A stretch of DNA of 64,000 nt from Zooshikella sp050749885 (lineage in GTDB: Bacteria > Pseudomonadota > Gammaproteobacteria > Pseudomonadales > Zooshikellaceae), in contig NZ_JBOIUB010000004.1 in assembly GCF_050749885.1 (NCBI RefSeq), positions 372,001 to 436,000 of the forward strand. The letters are read 5' to 3'. This document shows positions 54,598 through 62,964 of the stretch, in pieces. Positions within the stretch are counted from its first letter, which is position 1; each line of letters begins with the position of its first letter. A program made the position numbers and the translations under genes. Below the pieces are notes generated by a model. It did not search any database, had not been told where the DNA came from, and saw only the letters and a program-made list of their open reading frames with translations.

Positions 54598-55962
54598 ATG
54601 GATATTATTCAAGGACAACATGATTGGCAATCATTATACAAAGAGCATGTAGCCGTGTTAATGGAAAGGTTGCAGCAAAGTTTACTTGAAAATGAATTTG
54701 ATAGTGTATTGATTTATTCTGGTACGTCATCAGTAGCGTTTCGAGATGACAACCCTTACCCTTTTAAAGCCAATCCTCATTTTAAGCATTGGTTGCCATT
54801 GCCAGAACAGCCTGGTTGTATGTTATGGATAACACCAGAAAAAAAACCAAAACTTTTTTATTTACAGCCAAAAGATTTTTGGCATGCGGTACCGCCAGAA
54901 CCTGAAGGTTTTTGGCTCAATGAATGGGATATTAACATTGTCCATTCTGTGTCAGAGATTCGACAGCAGTTAGCCATAGATTGGAACACAATGGCTTTTA
55001 TTGGTGAAACAACGGAAGAATTATTTGATTGGCCTATTCAACACATTAATCCTAATTCCTTGCTTGCTCATTTAGAATATAATAGAGCCTATAAAACTGC
55101 ATATGAGCAGCAGTGTTTAAGAATGGCTAATAGACGAGCCGTTAAAGGACACAATGCGGCCTATCAAGCTTGGCATTCAGGGAAAACTGAGTTAGAAACA
55201 CATTGTGCTTATTTAATGGCGTGTCAGTTAAGAGAAAGTCAGTTGCCTTATGATAGTATTGTTGCTTTCAATGATCATAGTGCCATCTTGCATTATGACC
55301 ATTATCTAACAAGTGCAACAACTGAAATGAAAAGTTTTTTACTCGATGCAGGCGCTGTTTACAATGGTTATATTGCTGATATCACGCGAACTCATTGTGC
55401 AGGAGAGTCTCATGTATTCAGTGAACTGATCCAGGCACTTGATCTTGCGCAACAAAAATTAATTTCAGAAATTGAACCTGGAATGTCTTTTGTGTATTTA
55501 CATGAAAGAATGCATGAAGCAATAGCCATTTTATTAAACCAATTTGAGATTGTGAATTTGCCTGTAGAGCAAATTATTAATAATGAAATTACCCATGTAT
55601 TTTTCCCTCATGGGCTTGGCCATTTGATTGGTGTGCAAACGCATGATATTGGTGGGTGGCAGAAAGATACCAATGGCACAATGTTTGAGTCACCTTCAAA
55701 ACACCCATTTTTGCGTTTATTGCGTCCGTTAGACATTGGTGTGGCAACCACAATTGAGCCAGGTATTTATTTTATTCCAATGCTGCTAAAAACATTACGT
55801 GAAAGTGAACATGCAAAGTGGGTTAACTGGTCGCTTATTGATACATTATGTGGCTTTGGTGGTATTCGTATAGAAGATACTGTAATCATTAACCATCAAG
55901 GTACTGAAAATATTACACGAGATGCTTTTACGTTAGTATCTGAAATAGATTTTTCTTTATAA
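54598..55962 (+). CDS. pepQ: Xaa-Pro dipeptidase PepQ
   Basis: PepQ cleaves dipeptides with a C-terminal proline, and related enzymes also hydrolyse organophosphates. The 454-residue protein has the N-terminal creatinase-like domain (LIYSGTSSVAFRDDNPYPFKANPHFKHWLPLP) and a pita-bread metallopeptidase domain. Metal ligands are visible as LLDAGAVYNGYIADITRTHC (two Asp), HVFFPHGLGHLIGVQTHD (His), TTIEPGIYF (Glu) and GIRIEDTVI (Glu). It starts three bases after the bioA stop and ends in a strong terminator, so it shares the bioA transcript. Confidence 0.95.
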   Translation: MDIIQGQHDWQSLYKEHVAVLMERLQQSLLENEFDSVLIYSGTSSVAFRDDNPYPFKANPHFKHWLPLPEQPGCMLWITPEKKPKLFYLQPKDFWHAVPPEPEGFWLNEWDINIVHSVSEIRQQLAIDWNTMAFIGETTEELFDWPIQHINPNSLLAHLEYNRAYKTAYEQQCLRMANRRAVKGHNAAYQAWHSGKTELETHCAYLMACQLRESQLPYDSIVAFNDHSAILHYDHYLTSATTEMKSFLLDAGAVYNGYIADITRTHCAGESHVFSELIQALDLAQQKLISEIEPGMSFVYLHERMHEAIAILLNQFEIVNLPVEQIINNEITHVFFPHGLGHLIGVQTHDIGGWQKDTNGTMFESPSKHPFLRLLRPLDIGVATTIEPGIYFIPMLLKTLRESEHAKWVNWSLIDTLCGFGGIRIEDTVIINHQGTENITRDAFTLVSEIDFSL

Positions 55963-55968
55963 TTTAGT

Positions 55969-56010
55969 TAACAGCAGAAATACTGGTTAAAGTGTTTCTG
56001 CTGTTATTTT
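55969..56010 (+). terminator. Rho-independent terminator of bioA-pepQ
   Basis: A perfect 12-bp stem (taacagcagaaa / tttctgctgtta) with a 14-base loop is followed by TTTT. It begins seven bases after the pepQ stop. Confidence 0.9.
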
Positions 56011-56249
56011 AATTAAATCGTTTGGTATTTATCAAGAAATATTTAATTCATAAAATTGTATTGTGTTTTTTGTGAGTTCTATTACTGTTTTTGTCGTGTG
56101 TTTTTACACATTTAATTTAAATGGTTATGTAGTAATCATGAAATTATATTTTTTCTCTTGTAAGACAACGGTTTAGTTTATACCGCCCTTTCTGGCACAG
56201 TAATTGTTATTAGGCTGGGGTAGCATGAGCTTCCATAAAGGGTAAAAAA

Positions 56250-57125
56250 ATGACTAAGTTAAAACCACTGATTTATGCTTGCGCGCTAACTGCATTAAGC
56301 GGCGGTATGACGCATGCCGATGATATTTTTCTTGATGTTGGAACAAGTTTCAATGCGACAGATGCAGACTCAAGAACTGATGATTTTGAAAAACTATTGT
56401 TTAGTGTGATTGCCACATCTACTTACACCATTGATGACAATATATTTGGTGGTGATGACACAACACTTGATACTGGTGACAAGGTAGTTGATACCGGCCA
56501 CTCAAATATTGGTTCTTTAGAGACTAATGATGCCGCAGCTTTAGTTGGTCCTGCATTAGAAGGGTTTAATAACGATTGGGGATTAACGATTGATTATACG
56601 ATCAGTGGTTATGCTGTTGTGGGACCTGGTGGTATTCCAGATGAGTTAGCAGCAGTCTTTACCGATGGTACAGCAAGTATCTTTTTTGATGACTTTATGG
56701 GGACAGAAACTAAAGTATTAGAGTTAGCTTTAACATCAAGTATGATTGAACCCACAAATGTATTGTTGACTGGTATTGTTGATTACAGTTGGTGTGATCC
56801 AGCATGCGGATCGTTTGTTGAAGATTTCTTTAATTTCTCTGATCCCATTGCAGGAGAGCATGCTTTCTATGACATCTGGGCGCTCGATCTTACACCACCC
56901 ATCAGCATTATGTGGCGTTTAGATACCAATATTGATGAAGCAGCGGTTGTTTCACCTGAGCCTATTTCAGAAGGTTCTACTACATGGACACGTGAAACAG
57001 AGTTGTCCCCCACCATTCAATTTGTACCTGAGCCAGGCACATATGGGGCAATGTTATTAGGTTTAGGGGCGTTATTATTCTCTCAGCGTCGCCGAATGAC
57101 TTATGCATTAACAGGTGAACATTAA
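56250..57125 (+). CDS. PEP-CTERM sorting-domain secreted protein
   Basis: The 291-residue protein has a signal peptide (cut near THA-DD, residue 23) and a long acidic, beta-rich body without a recognised catalytic domain. It ends in a PEP-CTERM anchor: VPEPGTYG (about 259), a hydrophobic helix, then a basic SQRRR tail. Such proteins are processed by exosortase (EpsH/XrtA) and attached to exopolysaccharide. No exosortase gene is in this window. The gene is flanked by terminators on both sides, so it stands alone. Confidence 0.85.
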   Translation: MTKLKPLIYACALTALSGGMTHADDIFLDVGTSFNATDADSRTDDFEKLLFSVIATSTYTIDDNIFGGDDTTLDTGDKVVDTGHSNIGSLETNDAAALVGPALEGFNNDWGLTIDYTISGYAVVGPGGIPDELAAVFTDGTASIFFDDFMGTETKVLELALTSSMIEPTNVLLTGIVDYSWCDPACGSFVEDFFNFSDPIAGEHAFYDIWALDLTPPISIMWRLDTNIDEAAVVSPEPISEGSTTWTRETELSPTIQFVPEPGTYGAMLLGLGALLFSQRRRMTYALTGEH

Positions 57126-57147
57126 AACATCTGTTTATAAACTATGT

Positions 57148-57175
57148 AAATATACTCATACTGATGAGTATATTT
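57148..57175 (+). terminator. Terminator of the PEP-CTERM gene
   Basis: A perfect 12-bp AT-rich stem (aaatatactcat / atgagtatattt) with a four-base loop starts 23 bases after the stop. The stem ends in TTT. Confidence 0.7.
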
Positions 57176-57950
57176 AGTGAGAAAAATTAAGCACAAAGGA
57201 ATGTGCTTAGTCTCTTAGTTATTTCCTTCTTCCCAAAATGTCTTATTTCCCTTCCTCTGACTTTATGTGGCCTAATAGCTACAAATGACGGCTAATCGTG
57301 TACTTTTATATATAAAATGTAAATTTATATACATTCTTGATGTTCTTTGTATAACTATGCAGTTAAGCACAGCAAGTAAAATACTTATCCATAAAATAAG
57401 GATAGTTTGTATTGTATATGTTTTTGTATTAGGTCACACGAATTCTGTGCTGTCTATATTAAGTAAGTTTATTTCTGTTGAAAATATAATGGATGATTTT
57501 ATTTATAAGCCACTAATGTATGGAGAGAAATTTTAACAATATAGATTTAAGTCGTGTATACCTGATTTTATGGGGCTTAAGGCATTGACTTTGGTATGAA
57601 ATGCATGTGATTAGTTGTTTTTTATATTGATGATATTTGCTTATTTTATCCTTGACTAATTTCAGGTAATAAATCAAAAGGTCAAAATATGCCATCCATT
57701 ATGTGTTTTAGTTGAGAATTAGTTACATAGGTTATTGAACTTTATAGGCCAGTGAATTTACTCGCATTTGCACTGTACCATAGTTGTTTATAATAGATTG
57801 AGTGAACAAAAAGTAAACAGTTTGGTGGTGTACATAAATAGAACAAGCGAGTACTGGAGAGGATTCATTTAGGTTTTACGCTAATTCATCATTGTGAACG
57901 ATCATTAATATGCTTTTGTCAATGATGTATATTTCATAAAGGGACTTTTT
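57176..57950. other. Gene-poor gap before the CsrA-like gene
   Basis: No supported gene lies here; the frames present are short, with atypical composition and no ribosome sites. The only clear structure is the GGA-loop hairpin at 57188-57209, described separately. The region just before 57951 must hold the promoter of the CsrA-like gene. Confidence 0.5.
57188..57209 (+). promoter_or_regulatory. Hairpin with AAGGAA loop, resembling a CsrA/RsmA binding site
   Basis: An 8-bp perfect stem (taagcaca / tgtgctta) presents the loop AAGGAA. The core ACAAAGGAATGT closely resembles the CsrA SELEX consensus RUACARGGAUGU, with GGA in the loop. It lies in the 3' region after the PEP-CTERM gene and about 740 bases before the CsrA-like gene. 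Confidence 0.5.
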
Positions 57951-58271
57951 ATGTTGAGTTTAACGTTAAGTAGTGATCAAGCTATATGTATTGGAAATGA
58001 TGTAGTGATAGTATTTGAGTCTGTTTGCGAGAGTAGACAGCGAGTCAAAGTTAAAACGTTTGCTCCCAAAGAGATATCAATTAAACGGTTAGAAATTTAT
58101 GAAGATCGTGATCGTATTGAAAATGATTTGAAAGAGTACTTCACAAAAATTAGACGAAGAAGAACAGGCCGCATAACTAAGAAACCTTATCGTTATATTC
58201 GCGCTGAAGCTAATAAAACTAAAATTCATTTTAAAAAAAGGAGACGTTTAGCGGGAGATGATGATAAGTGA
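57951..58271 (+). CDS. Divergent CsrA/RsmA-like RNA-binding protein with basic C-terminal extension
   Basis: Residues 1-52 align along the whole length of CsrA: MLSLT matches MLILT, AICIGNDVVI matches TLMIGDEVTV, and FAPKEISIKRLEIYED matches NAPKEVSVHREEIYQR. The key RNA-contact Arg of the HRE motif is kept (KRLE), while R6/R7 of the first strand are replaced by Leu and Ser, and there is a two-residue insertion before APKE. Residues 53-106 form an unusually long, highly basic tail (KIRRRRTGRITKK, HFKKRRR). A ribosome site AAGGGA lies before the ATG. Normal CsrA is about 61 residues, so this 106-residue form is probably a specialised paralogue with a changed RNA target or partner. Confidence 0.8.
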   Translation: MLSLTLSSDQAICIGNDVVIVFESVCESRQRVKVKTFAPKEISIKRLEIYEDRDRIENDLKEYFTKIRRRRTGRITKKPYRYIRAEANKTKIHFKKRRRLAGDDDK

Positions 58272-58680
58272 TGAACTAGGTGTTTTGAGGTGTGCATCAC
58301 ATAAATATTTAGAGTTATTTTGTGGCTTAATAGTTCACTTGCATTATTTATAAAGACATGTTAACTGAATGCTCTTGAGATATAATATTGAGAGATAAGT
58401 CATATACCGTCATTAAGGCTCTTCTAGATATATTTATTTTAGAAAGAGCTTCTCATTATATCTTATAAAGTTCATTTTAGAGGTGCCCTAAAGGCGATCA
58501 GCGAATTGTTCATAAATTATACATGAGAATTAAGTCATAGCGATATAATTACCTTCAATAGCTAAATGATTATGATCTGATAGTAGAGTCATGAGAGAGG
58601 TGATAACACTGTTAGCGCCTAAAAGGGGAGTTCTTAAATAAGTATGAATATTGGTCACTAGGTAAAAAGAATAAGTGTAA
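58272..58680. other. Gap between the CsrA-like and secreted-protein genes
   Basis: No gene is supported in these 409 bases. An imperfect hairpin (gctcttcta at 58418-58426 against tagaaagagc at 58440-58449) about 150 bases after the CsrA-like gene could be its terminator, but no T-run follows. Confidence 0.4.
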
Positions 58681-60063
58681 ATGTATATAAGTCTAAAAAG
58701 GGTTCTGCGCTATATCACTTTATGTATAATATTGCATGAAAGTATCCTGTGTGTGTCAGCAGAAAGCAATATTGGTACGCTAGTTTCTCAATCTGGATCT
58801 GCTGAAATTAGTACTCAGTTGGTAGCAATTAGTGATACTTCCTTTGGCTCTGCTCATCAGTTGTTGTATACATTCCTTATTACAAATACTTCGTCTAATG
58901 AAATAGACCTCCGAAATGGGGTGATTCAGTTTATTACGCCATTCCATTTAGAAAATGTAGAAGGTGACTTTGGCACACTCAGTTGGCCAACAAATAAAAT
59001 ATTCGTTTCAGAACGCCACCCAAAGGGCTACCGAAACTCACTTACCTTTGCTTATAGCGCTGAGCCACCTCAACTTGGAGATGAACATACTATTTTAAAG
59101 CCTGGCGCTAGCATTCAATTAAGTTTTGATGCACCACCGTTAGGAATTGAGTTAGAAGATGTACGAACTTCTCTTAAACTTTTGCTAGATCCATCTCCAC
59201 AAATGAAAGTTGGACAGCTGTTGATAAAAACACCACTTCCTAAAGAAGCGCTATTTGTCAGTCAGTCTCCAAGTGTTGAAGTTTTTGGTGAAGAAGGCTT
59301 TCACCAGCAGATTATGCTGGACTGGGGACAAACGCATATTATCGACCAATTACCGTATGGTGATTATTCTATTCATACCAATTCATTAGAGTATTTTCCT
59401 GGGGGAACAGATCAACACGTGGCTCTTACACGTTCATCGCCTTCAGCTTCTTTATTGGTTGATTATGAGCATTATGTAGATACTACACGCTTGACTATAA
59501 CAATGCCGCAAAAACCAGTGTCAGCCAATATCCAAAAAAAAATTTACCTACAAAATTTAACGAGAGGTGGTCTTCCTCAAACTAAACGTATCGTTTGGGG
59601 GAAAGATCATGTATTGAATAACCTTATTATGGGGCATCGTTATCGGTTATGGGCTGATGGTTTTACTTATAACGGTACTAAATACTTACCAAATATAACC
59701 CATAAGAGGCCTTACGAATTTACTGCAGATAACAATGCAGTAGATCAATTCTCGTTGCAGTATGTAGCAAAATCTGAACTAAGTAAAACGATGGTGCCTG
59801 TTTTGATTGAGGTGAGAGGGTTACCCTTAGGTGCTCGCCCAATATTAAGCCTTAAAGATAAGTCAACAAAACGAGTATATCAGTATCCAATTAGTCATGC
59901 AGAAACAACAGTATTCAATGTAGTACCAGGAAAATACGTAGTTCAAGGAAGTGTTTACACTGTAAATAAAAATAAGTTTCTACCCGCCATATCCCTAAAA
60001 GAAGTAGATGTGAATGAAGGTAGCGTAAGTAAAATTTCAGTGATCTATAAAAAAGTTAAATAA
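58681..60063 (+). CDS. Secreted protein of unknown family, several beta domains
   Basis: The 460-residue protein has a signal peptide (cut near VSA-ES, residue 27). Nothing in the rest matches a family I know. Residues 40-175 look like an immunoglobulin-like or carbohydrate-binding beta sandwich (LLYTFLITNTSSNEIDLRNG). Three or so further modules share a pattern of short strands with 'G-x-Y-x-I/V' or 'GHRYRLWADG', for example LPYGDYSIHTNSLEY, LIMGHRYRLWADGFTY and VVPGKYVVQGSVYT. This suggests repeated carbohydrate-binding or adhesin-like domains. The ribosome site is weak. It is bordered by long non-coding stretches. Confidence 0.6.
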   Translation: MYISLKRVLRYITLCIILHESILCVSAESNIGTLVSQSGSAEISTQLVAISDTSFGSAHQLLYTFLITNTSSNEIDLRNGVIQFITPFHLENVEGDFGTLSWPTNKIFVSERHPKGYRNSLTFAYSAEPPQLGDEHTILKPGASIQLSFDAPPLGIELEDVRTSLKLLLDPSPQMKVGQLLIKTPLPKEALFVSQSPSVEVFGEEGFHQQIMLDWGQTHIIDQLPYGDYSIHTNSLEYFPGGTDQHVALTRSSPSASLLVDYEHYVDTTRLTITMPQKPVSANIQKKIYLQNLTRGGLPQTKRIVWGKDHVLNNLIMGHRYRLWADGFTYNGTKYLPNITHKRPYEFTADNNAVDQFSLQYVAKSELSKTMVPVLIEVRGLPLGARPILSLKDKSTKRVYQYPISHAETTVFNVVPGKYVVQGSVYTVNKNKFLPAISLKEVDVNEGSVSKISVIYKKVK

Positions 60064-60728
60064 CTTTATAGATAAAGATAATATGGGGGTAATTATATCT
60101 AAAGCGTTGTCATAATATAGTATTTTTACCTTAATTTTAACGTCATGCATGTCTAGTTTAGTATAACCTGCTTGGCAAGGCTATAGGTACTATATTAGTA
60201 ACTATTAATTAAATCAGGCTTCGATTACAGAGTATGAAAATAATAAGAGACATACTAAACCCTATAATGAAATATAGAGTTAAAACTAGTGAGTGGTGAA
60301 TAAACAAACACTATGCTTACGACACAACGCGTATATAGTCACTGAACTTTTATAGATATTTATGTCTCTATACTCTAATTGGAAAAATAATAATAACAGG
60401 AATTATTTAAATAGTGACTGATTACTTCTGCAGCAAGTGTAGGTGACTAATTATTGTAATATATATGTAATATAAGTTTCTTAATAAAATTTAATTGACA
60501 AAAGAAGCTAATAGCAGTTTATTTTTGCTTTGAGAAAGTGTTATGTTATTAGGGCATGTTAGATTCGTAATTTTAGACAAGCCTGCTATAGGCTAGTTTG
60601 CTTCAAGCGGTGTTATCAGCGATTTCATAATATGTCAGCACGAGTAGCAGAGTAAGTATAATATCAGGTATTTTGATATGCCTACGTTGTATTAGGTACT
60701 TGGCTAAGCAGTAGAGCAAAAGTTAGTC

Positions 60729-60744
60729 AAACAATTAATTGTTT
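60729..60744. promoter_or_regulatory. 16-bp perfect palindrome, possible operator
   Basis: AAACAATTAATTGTTT is a perfect palindrome 275 bases upstream of pigA. The length and symmetry suit a dimeric repressor, for example of TetR or MarR type. No regulator gene is identified. Confidence 0.5.
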
Positions 60745-60792
60745 ATACATAAATATGGATAACATTGCTGTATATTAGCGTAGATAATATAC

Positions 60793-60808
60793 CCACTATC
60801 AATAGTGG
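60793..60808. promoter_or_regulatory. Dyad CCACTAT-CA-ATAGTGG, possible operator
   Basis: A 7-bp perfect inverted repeat with a two-base centre lies about 210 bases before pigA and 48 bases after the 16-bp palindrome. The two sequences are unrelated, so they could bind different regulators. Confidence 0.5.
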
Positions 60809-60985
60809 TAAAACGAAGAATCATACTTTGCTAATTTGTTTGATGAATTTAGAAAGCTTTGCTGGATCGAGAGGCGAAGTGGTTGCATGCTAAAAAAATT
60901 GATTCATGGTGAATATAGATAAATCCTCAAGGAAGTGTTTTGTAAGAGGATAGCAGCATAATGCTTTGCATGAGATTGTACTAAG

Positions 60986-61004
60986 TAGTATTAAAATAAT
61001 ACTA
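60986..61004. promoter_or_regulatory. Dyad TAGTATT-N5-AATACTA next to the pigA ribosome site
   Basis: A 7-bp inverted repeat ends immediately before AAGGAA, the pigA ribosome site. It could be an operator or an RNA hairpin controlling translation. Confidence 0.5.
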
Positions 61005-61018
61005 AGGAATGTTCGTAT

Positions 61019-62170
61019 ATGGATTTTACGCTAACATTAGAGCAAAAAACACGTTGTCAGCATATTGAAAGCTTCGCTAAAGAAGTCTTATCTAAACCAC
61101 AAAACGCCCATCCTGTTTCCCATAAGTTTAATCGTGATGGTTGGTTACAAGCCTCTGAGTTTGGGTTGGCAGGGTTACCTATTCCTGAGCAGTGGGGAGG
61201 CTCGGCGTTAGGGGCTTTAGACACAATGCTGGCTATTGAGTCATTAGGACGTGGTTGCACAGATATGGGACTTGTTTTTTCTCTTTGTGCGCATATGTTC
61301 GCATGTGCTATTCCTATTTGGCGACATGGTACAGATGAGCAACGGGATAAATACTTAGCTAAAATTGCATCAGGGCAATTAATTGTTGCAAACGCAATTA
61401 CAGAGCCATCTTCAGGCTCAGATGCGTATAGCATGAAATCTTTTGCAAGAAAAGAAAAAGATCATTATATCTTAAATGGATCAAAGTGTTTTATTACTAA
61501 TGCTCCCATTGCAGATCTCCTGCTAGTCTATGCAAAAACCAAGCAAGGTCAAGGGTATTTTAATAGTAGTGCTTTTTTAATTCCAAAAGATATGCCTGGC
61601 ATAGAAATAACTACTGAGTCAGCTAAAATAGGATTAGTAACGAGTCCATGGGGTAGTGTTCACTTTAATGAATGCTCAATTCCAAGCCACTTTCGAATAG
61701 GTGAAGAAGGGGCTGGCTCACCCATTTTTCATGACTCTATGATATGGGAAAGAGGTTGTTTATTTGCAGCTTATGTAGGGGCAATGGAAAGAGTACTTCA
61801 ACAGAGTATTGAGTATAGTAAAGAAAGAAAACAGTATGATCAACCAATAGGCCGAAATCAGTCTATCTCAAATAAGCTTGTGGACTTTAAGCTACGCTTA
61901 GAAACTTCACGCTTACTGTTGTATAAAGCGGGATGGCTATATGACAACAATAAGCCTTATGAAGAAGCTATTGCTCAAAGCAAATTATGGATATCAGAGT
62001 CAGCTGTTCAATGTGGACTTGATGCGATTCAAATATTTGGTGGATTGGGTGTATGCTCTGAGCTTGGTATTGATCGTCTGTTACTCGATGCGCTGCCATC
62101 AAGGATTTTCTCGGGAACGTCAGAAATTCAAAGAGAGTTTATATCGAGAAGTATGGGATTGCGCTCGTAA
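61019..62170 (+). CDS. pigA: PigA-type L-prolyl-[peptidyl carrier protein] dehydrogenase
   Basis: The 383-residue flavoprotein is an acyl-CoA-dehydrogenase relative that oxidises carrier-protein-bound proline to pyrrole-2-carboxylate, the first ring of prodigiosin. It matches Serratia PigA in landmark stretches I remember: SHKFNRDGWLQASEFG, LGALDTMLAIESLGRG, FITNAPIADLLLVYAKT, IFHDSMIWERGCLFAAYVG and PSRIFSGTSEIQRE. The catalytic base is Glu244 in WERG, the position used in this subfamily, while the usual YEGT Glu is Ser (FSGT). Full length. It opens the pigment cluster, and the following genes support the assignment. Fatty acyl-CoA dehydrogenase is the less likely alternative. Confidence 0.88.
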   Translation: MDFTLTLEQKTRCQHIESFAKEVLSKPQNAHPVSHKFNRDGWLQASEFGLAGLPIPEQWGGSALGALDTMLAIESLGRGCTDMGLVFSLCAHMFACAIPIWRHGTDEQRDKYLAKIASGQLIVANAITEPSSGSDAYSMKSFARKEKDHYILNGSKCFITNAPIADLLLVYAKTKQGQGYFNSSAFLIPKDMPGIEITTESAKIGLVTSPWGSVHFNECSIPSHFRIGEEGAGSPIFHDSMIWERGCLFAAYVGAMERVLQQSIEYSKERKQYDQPIGRNQSISNKLVDFKLRLETSRLLLYKAGWLYDNNKPYEEAIAQSKLWISESAVQCGLDAIQIFGGLGVCSELGIDRLLLDALPSRIFSGTSEIQREFISRSMGLRS

Positions 62171-62204
62171 AGATTAATATTTGTGAAAGTCAAATATTAA
62201 TCTT
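62170..62204 (+). terminator. Strong AT-rich hairpin after pigA
   Basis: A perfect 13-bp stem (aagattaatattt / aaatattaatctt) with a nine-base loop starts at the last base of the pigA stop. No clean T-run follows, so it could attenuate the pig transcript or protect the pigA message. Confidence 0.65.
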
Positions 62205-62353
62205 ACTTATATGCTCATCATAGATGTGAATATATTATACAAAAAATTACACAAACCATATATGCAAAAGCAATAGACTTTTATCCCTCTACGGCAATAA
62301 AGGGGTAAAAATTCATCATGAAGGATGTCAGTAGACATAAAGGATTATGCATA

Positions 62354-62773
62354 ATGAAATATTTTAAATACTTGTTTGGGACTCTCTATCTTTTGGCCGG
62401 TATTGCTAAAATATTTCCTCAGGTTGAAGATGTGGGAATTGTATTAAAAAATGCAGCTATTGCAAATCAAGGTACCATCTTATCTGAGGTTAGTAATTTT
62501 TTATATGCTCATGAATTAATGATAACAGTTATTGCTGGTGTTAGCTTATCTTTAGCCGGTATTACTTTACTCATTAATCGATGTTTGATTGCATCCTCTA
62601 TTGGTCAAATTTTAATGCTAATATGTTTTGTAATAATTTTACATAAGGCTTATTGGCAAGTGATTATTATGGATTCTGTATTTTTTATATTCGCTCTATT
62701 TGTATTAAAAGAACAGTTTGCGCTAAGAAAACAAAAAAGTACTGAGCTAAAAAAAATATATCAAGCAGGATAG
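62354..62773 (+). CDS. DoxX-like small membrane protein in the pig cluster
   Basis: The 139-residue protein has four hydrophobic segments (about 4-20, 50-75, 80-100, 105-125) and resembles the DoxX/DoxD-like family (YLLAGIAKIFPQVEDVG). ATG 62354 has AAAGGA nine bases upstream; ATG 62318 in the same frame has a more distant AAGGGG. It sits between pigA and the pigB-like gene. Serratia PigB is recalled to have membrane segments before its FAD domain, so this gene may supply that function separately. Confidence 0.7.
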   Translation: MKYFKYLFGTLYLLAGIAKIFPQVEDVGIVLKNAAIANQGTILSEVSNFLYAHELMITVIAGVSLSLAGITLLINRCLIASSIGQILMLICFVIILHKAYWQVIIMDSVFFIFALFVLKEQFALRKQKSTELKKIYQAG

Positions 62774-62964
62774 ATGCTGTTTTAACTTTAGTGTTGTTCT
62801 TACTTAAAAACACTATTTCATTATGCGTAAACTGCACTCCCATCGTTCTTGGTGGTTAAATATATCCAAAACCCGTACCCTAGGGGGATAAAAATAATTC
62901 GTGAAGGGTATACATATAGTTGTTATTAAAATTATGAAAGTACAGTATATAAGGCAGATTGGTA

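Larger units (their letters stand above)
60064..61018. other. Long leader region upstream of pigA
   Basis: These 955 AT-rich bases hold no supported gene. Within the last 300 bases are three dyads (60729-60744, 60793-60808, 60986-61004) and three GGA triplets (60931, 60948, 61006) before the pigA start. The left two-thirds show nothing I recognise. Confidence 0.5.

Noticed and set aside
57285..57536. An 83-codon open frame after the PEP-CTERM gene
   Set aside because: No ribosome site, low-complexity Ile/Val/Lys composition and no recognisable motif; it looks like chance in AT-rich DNA.
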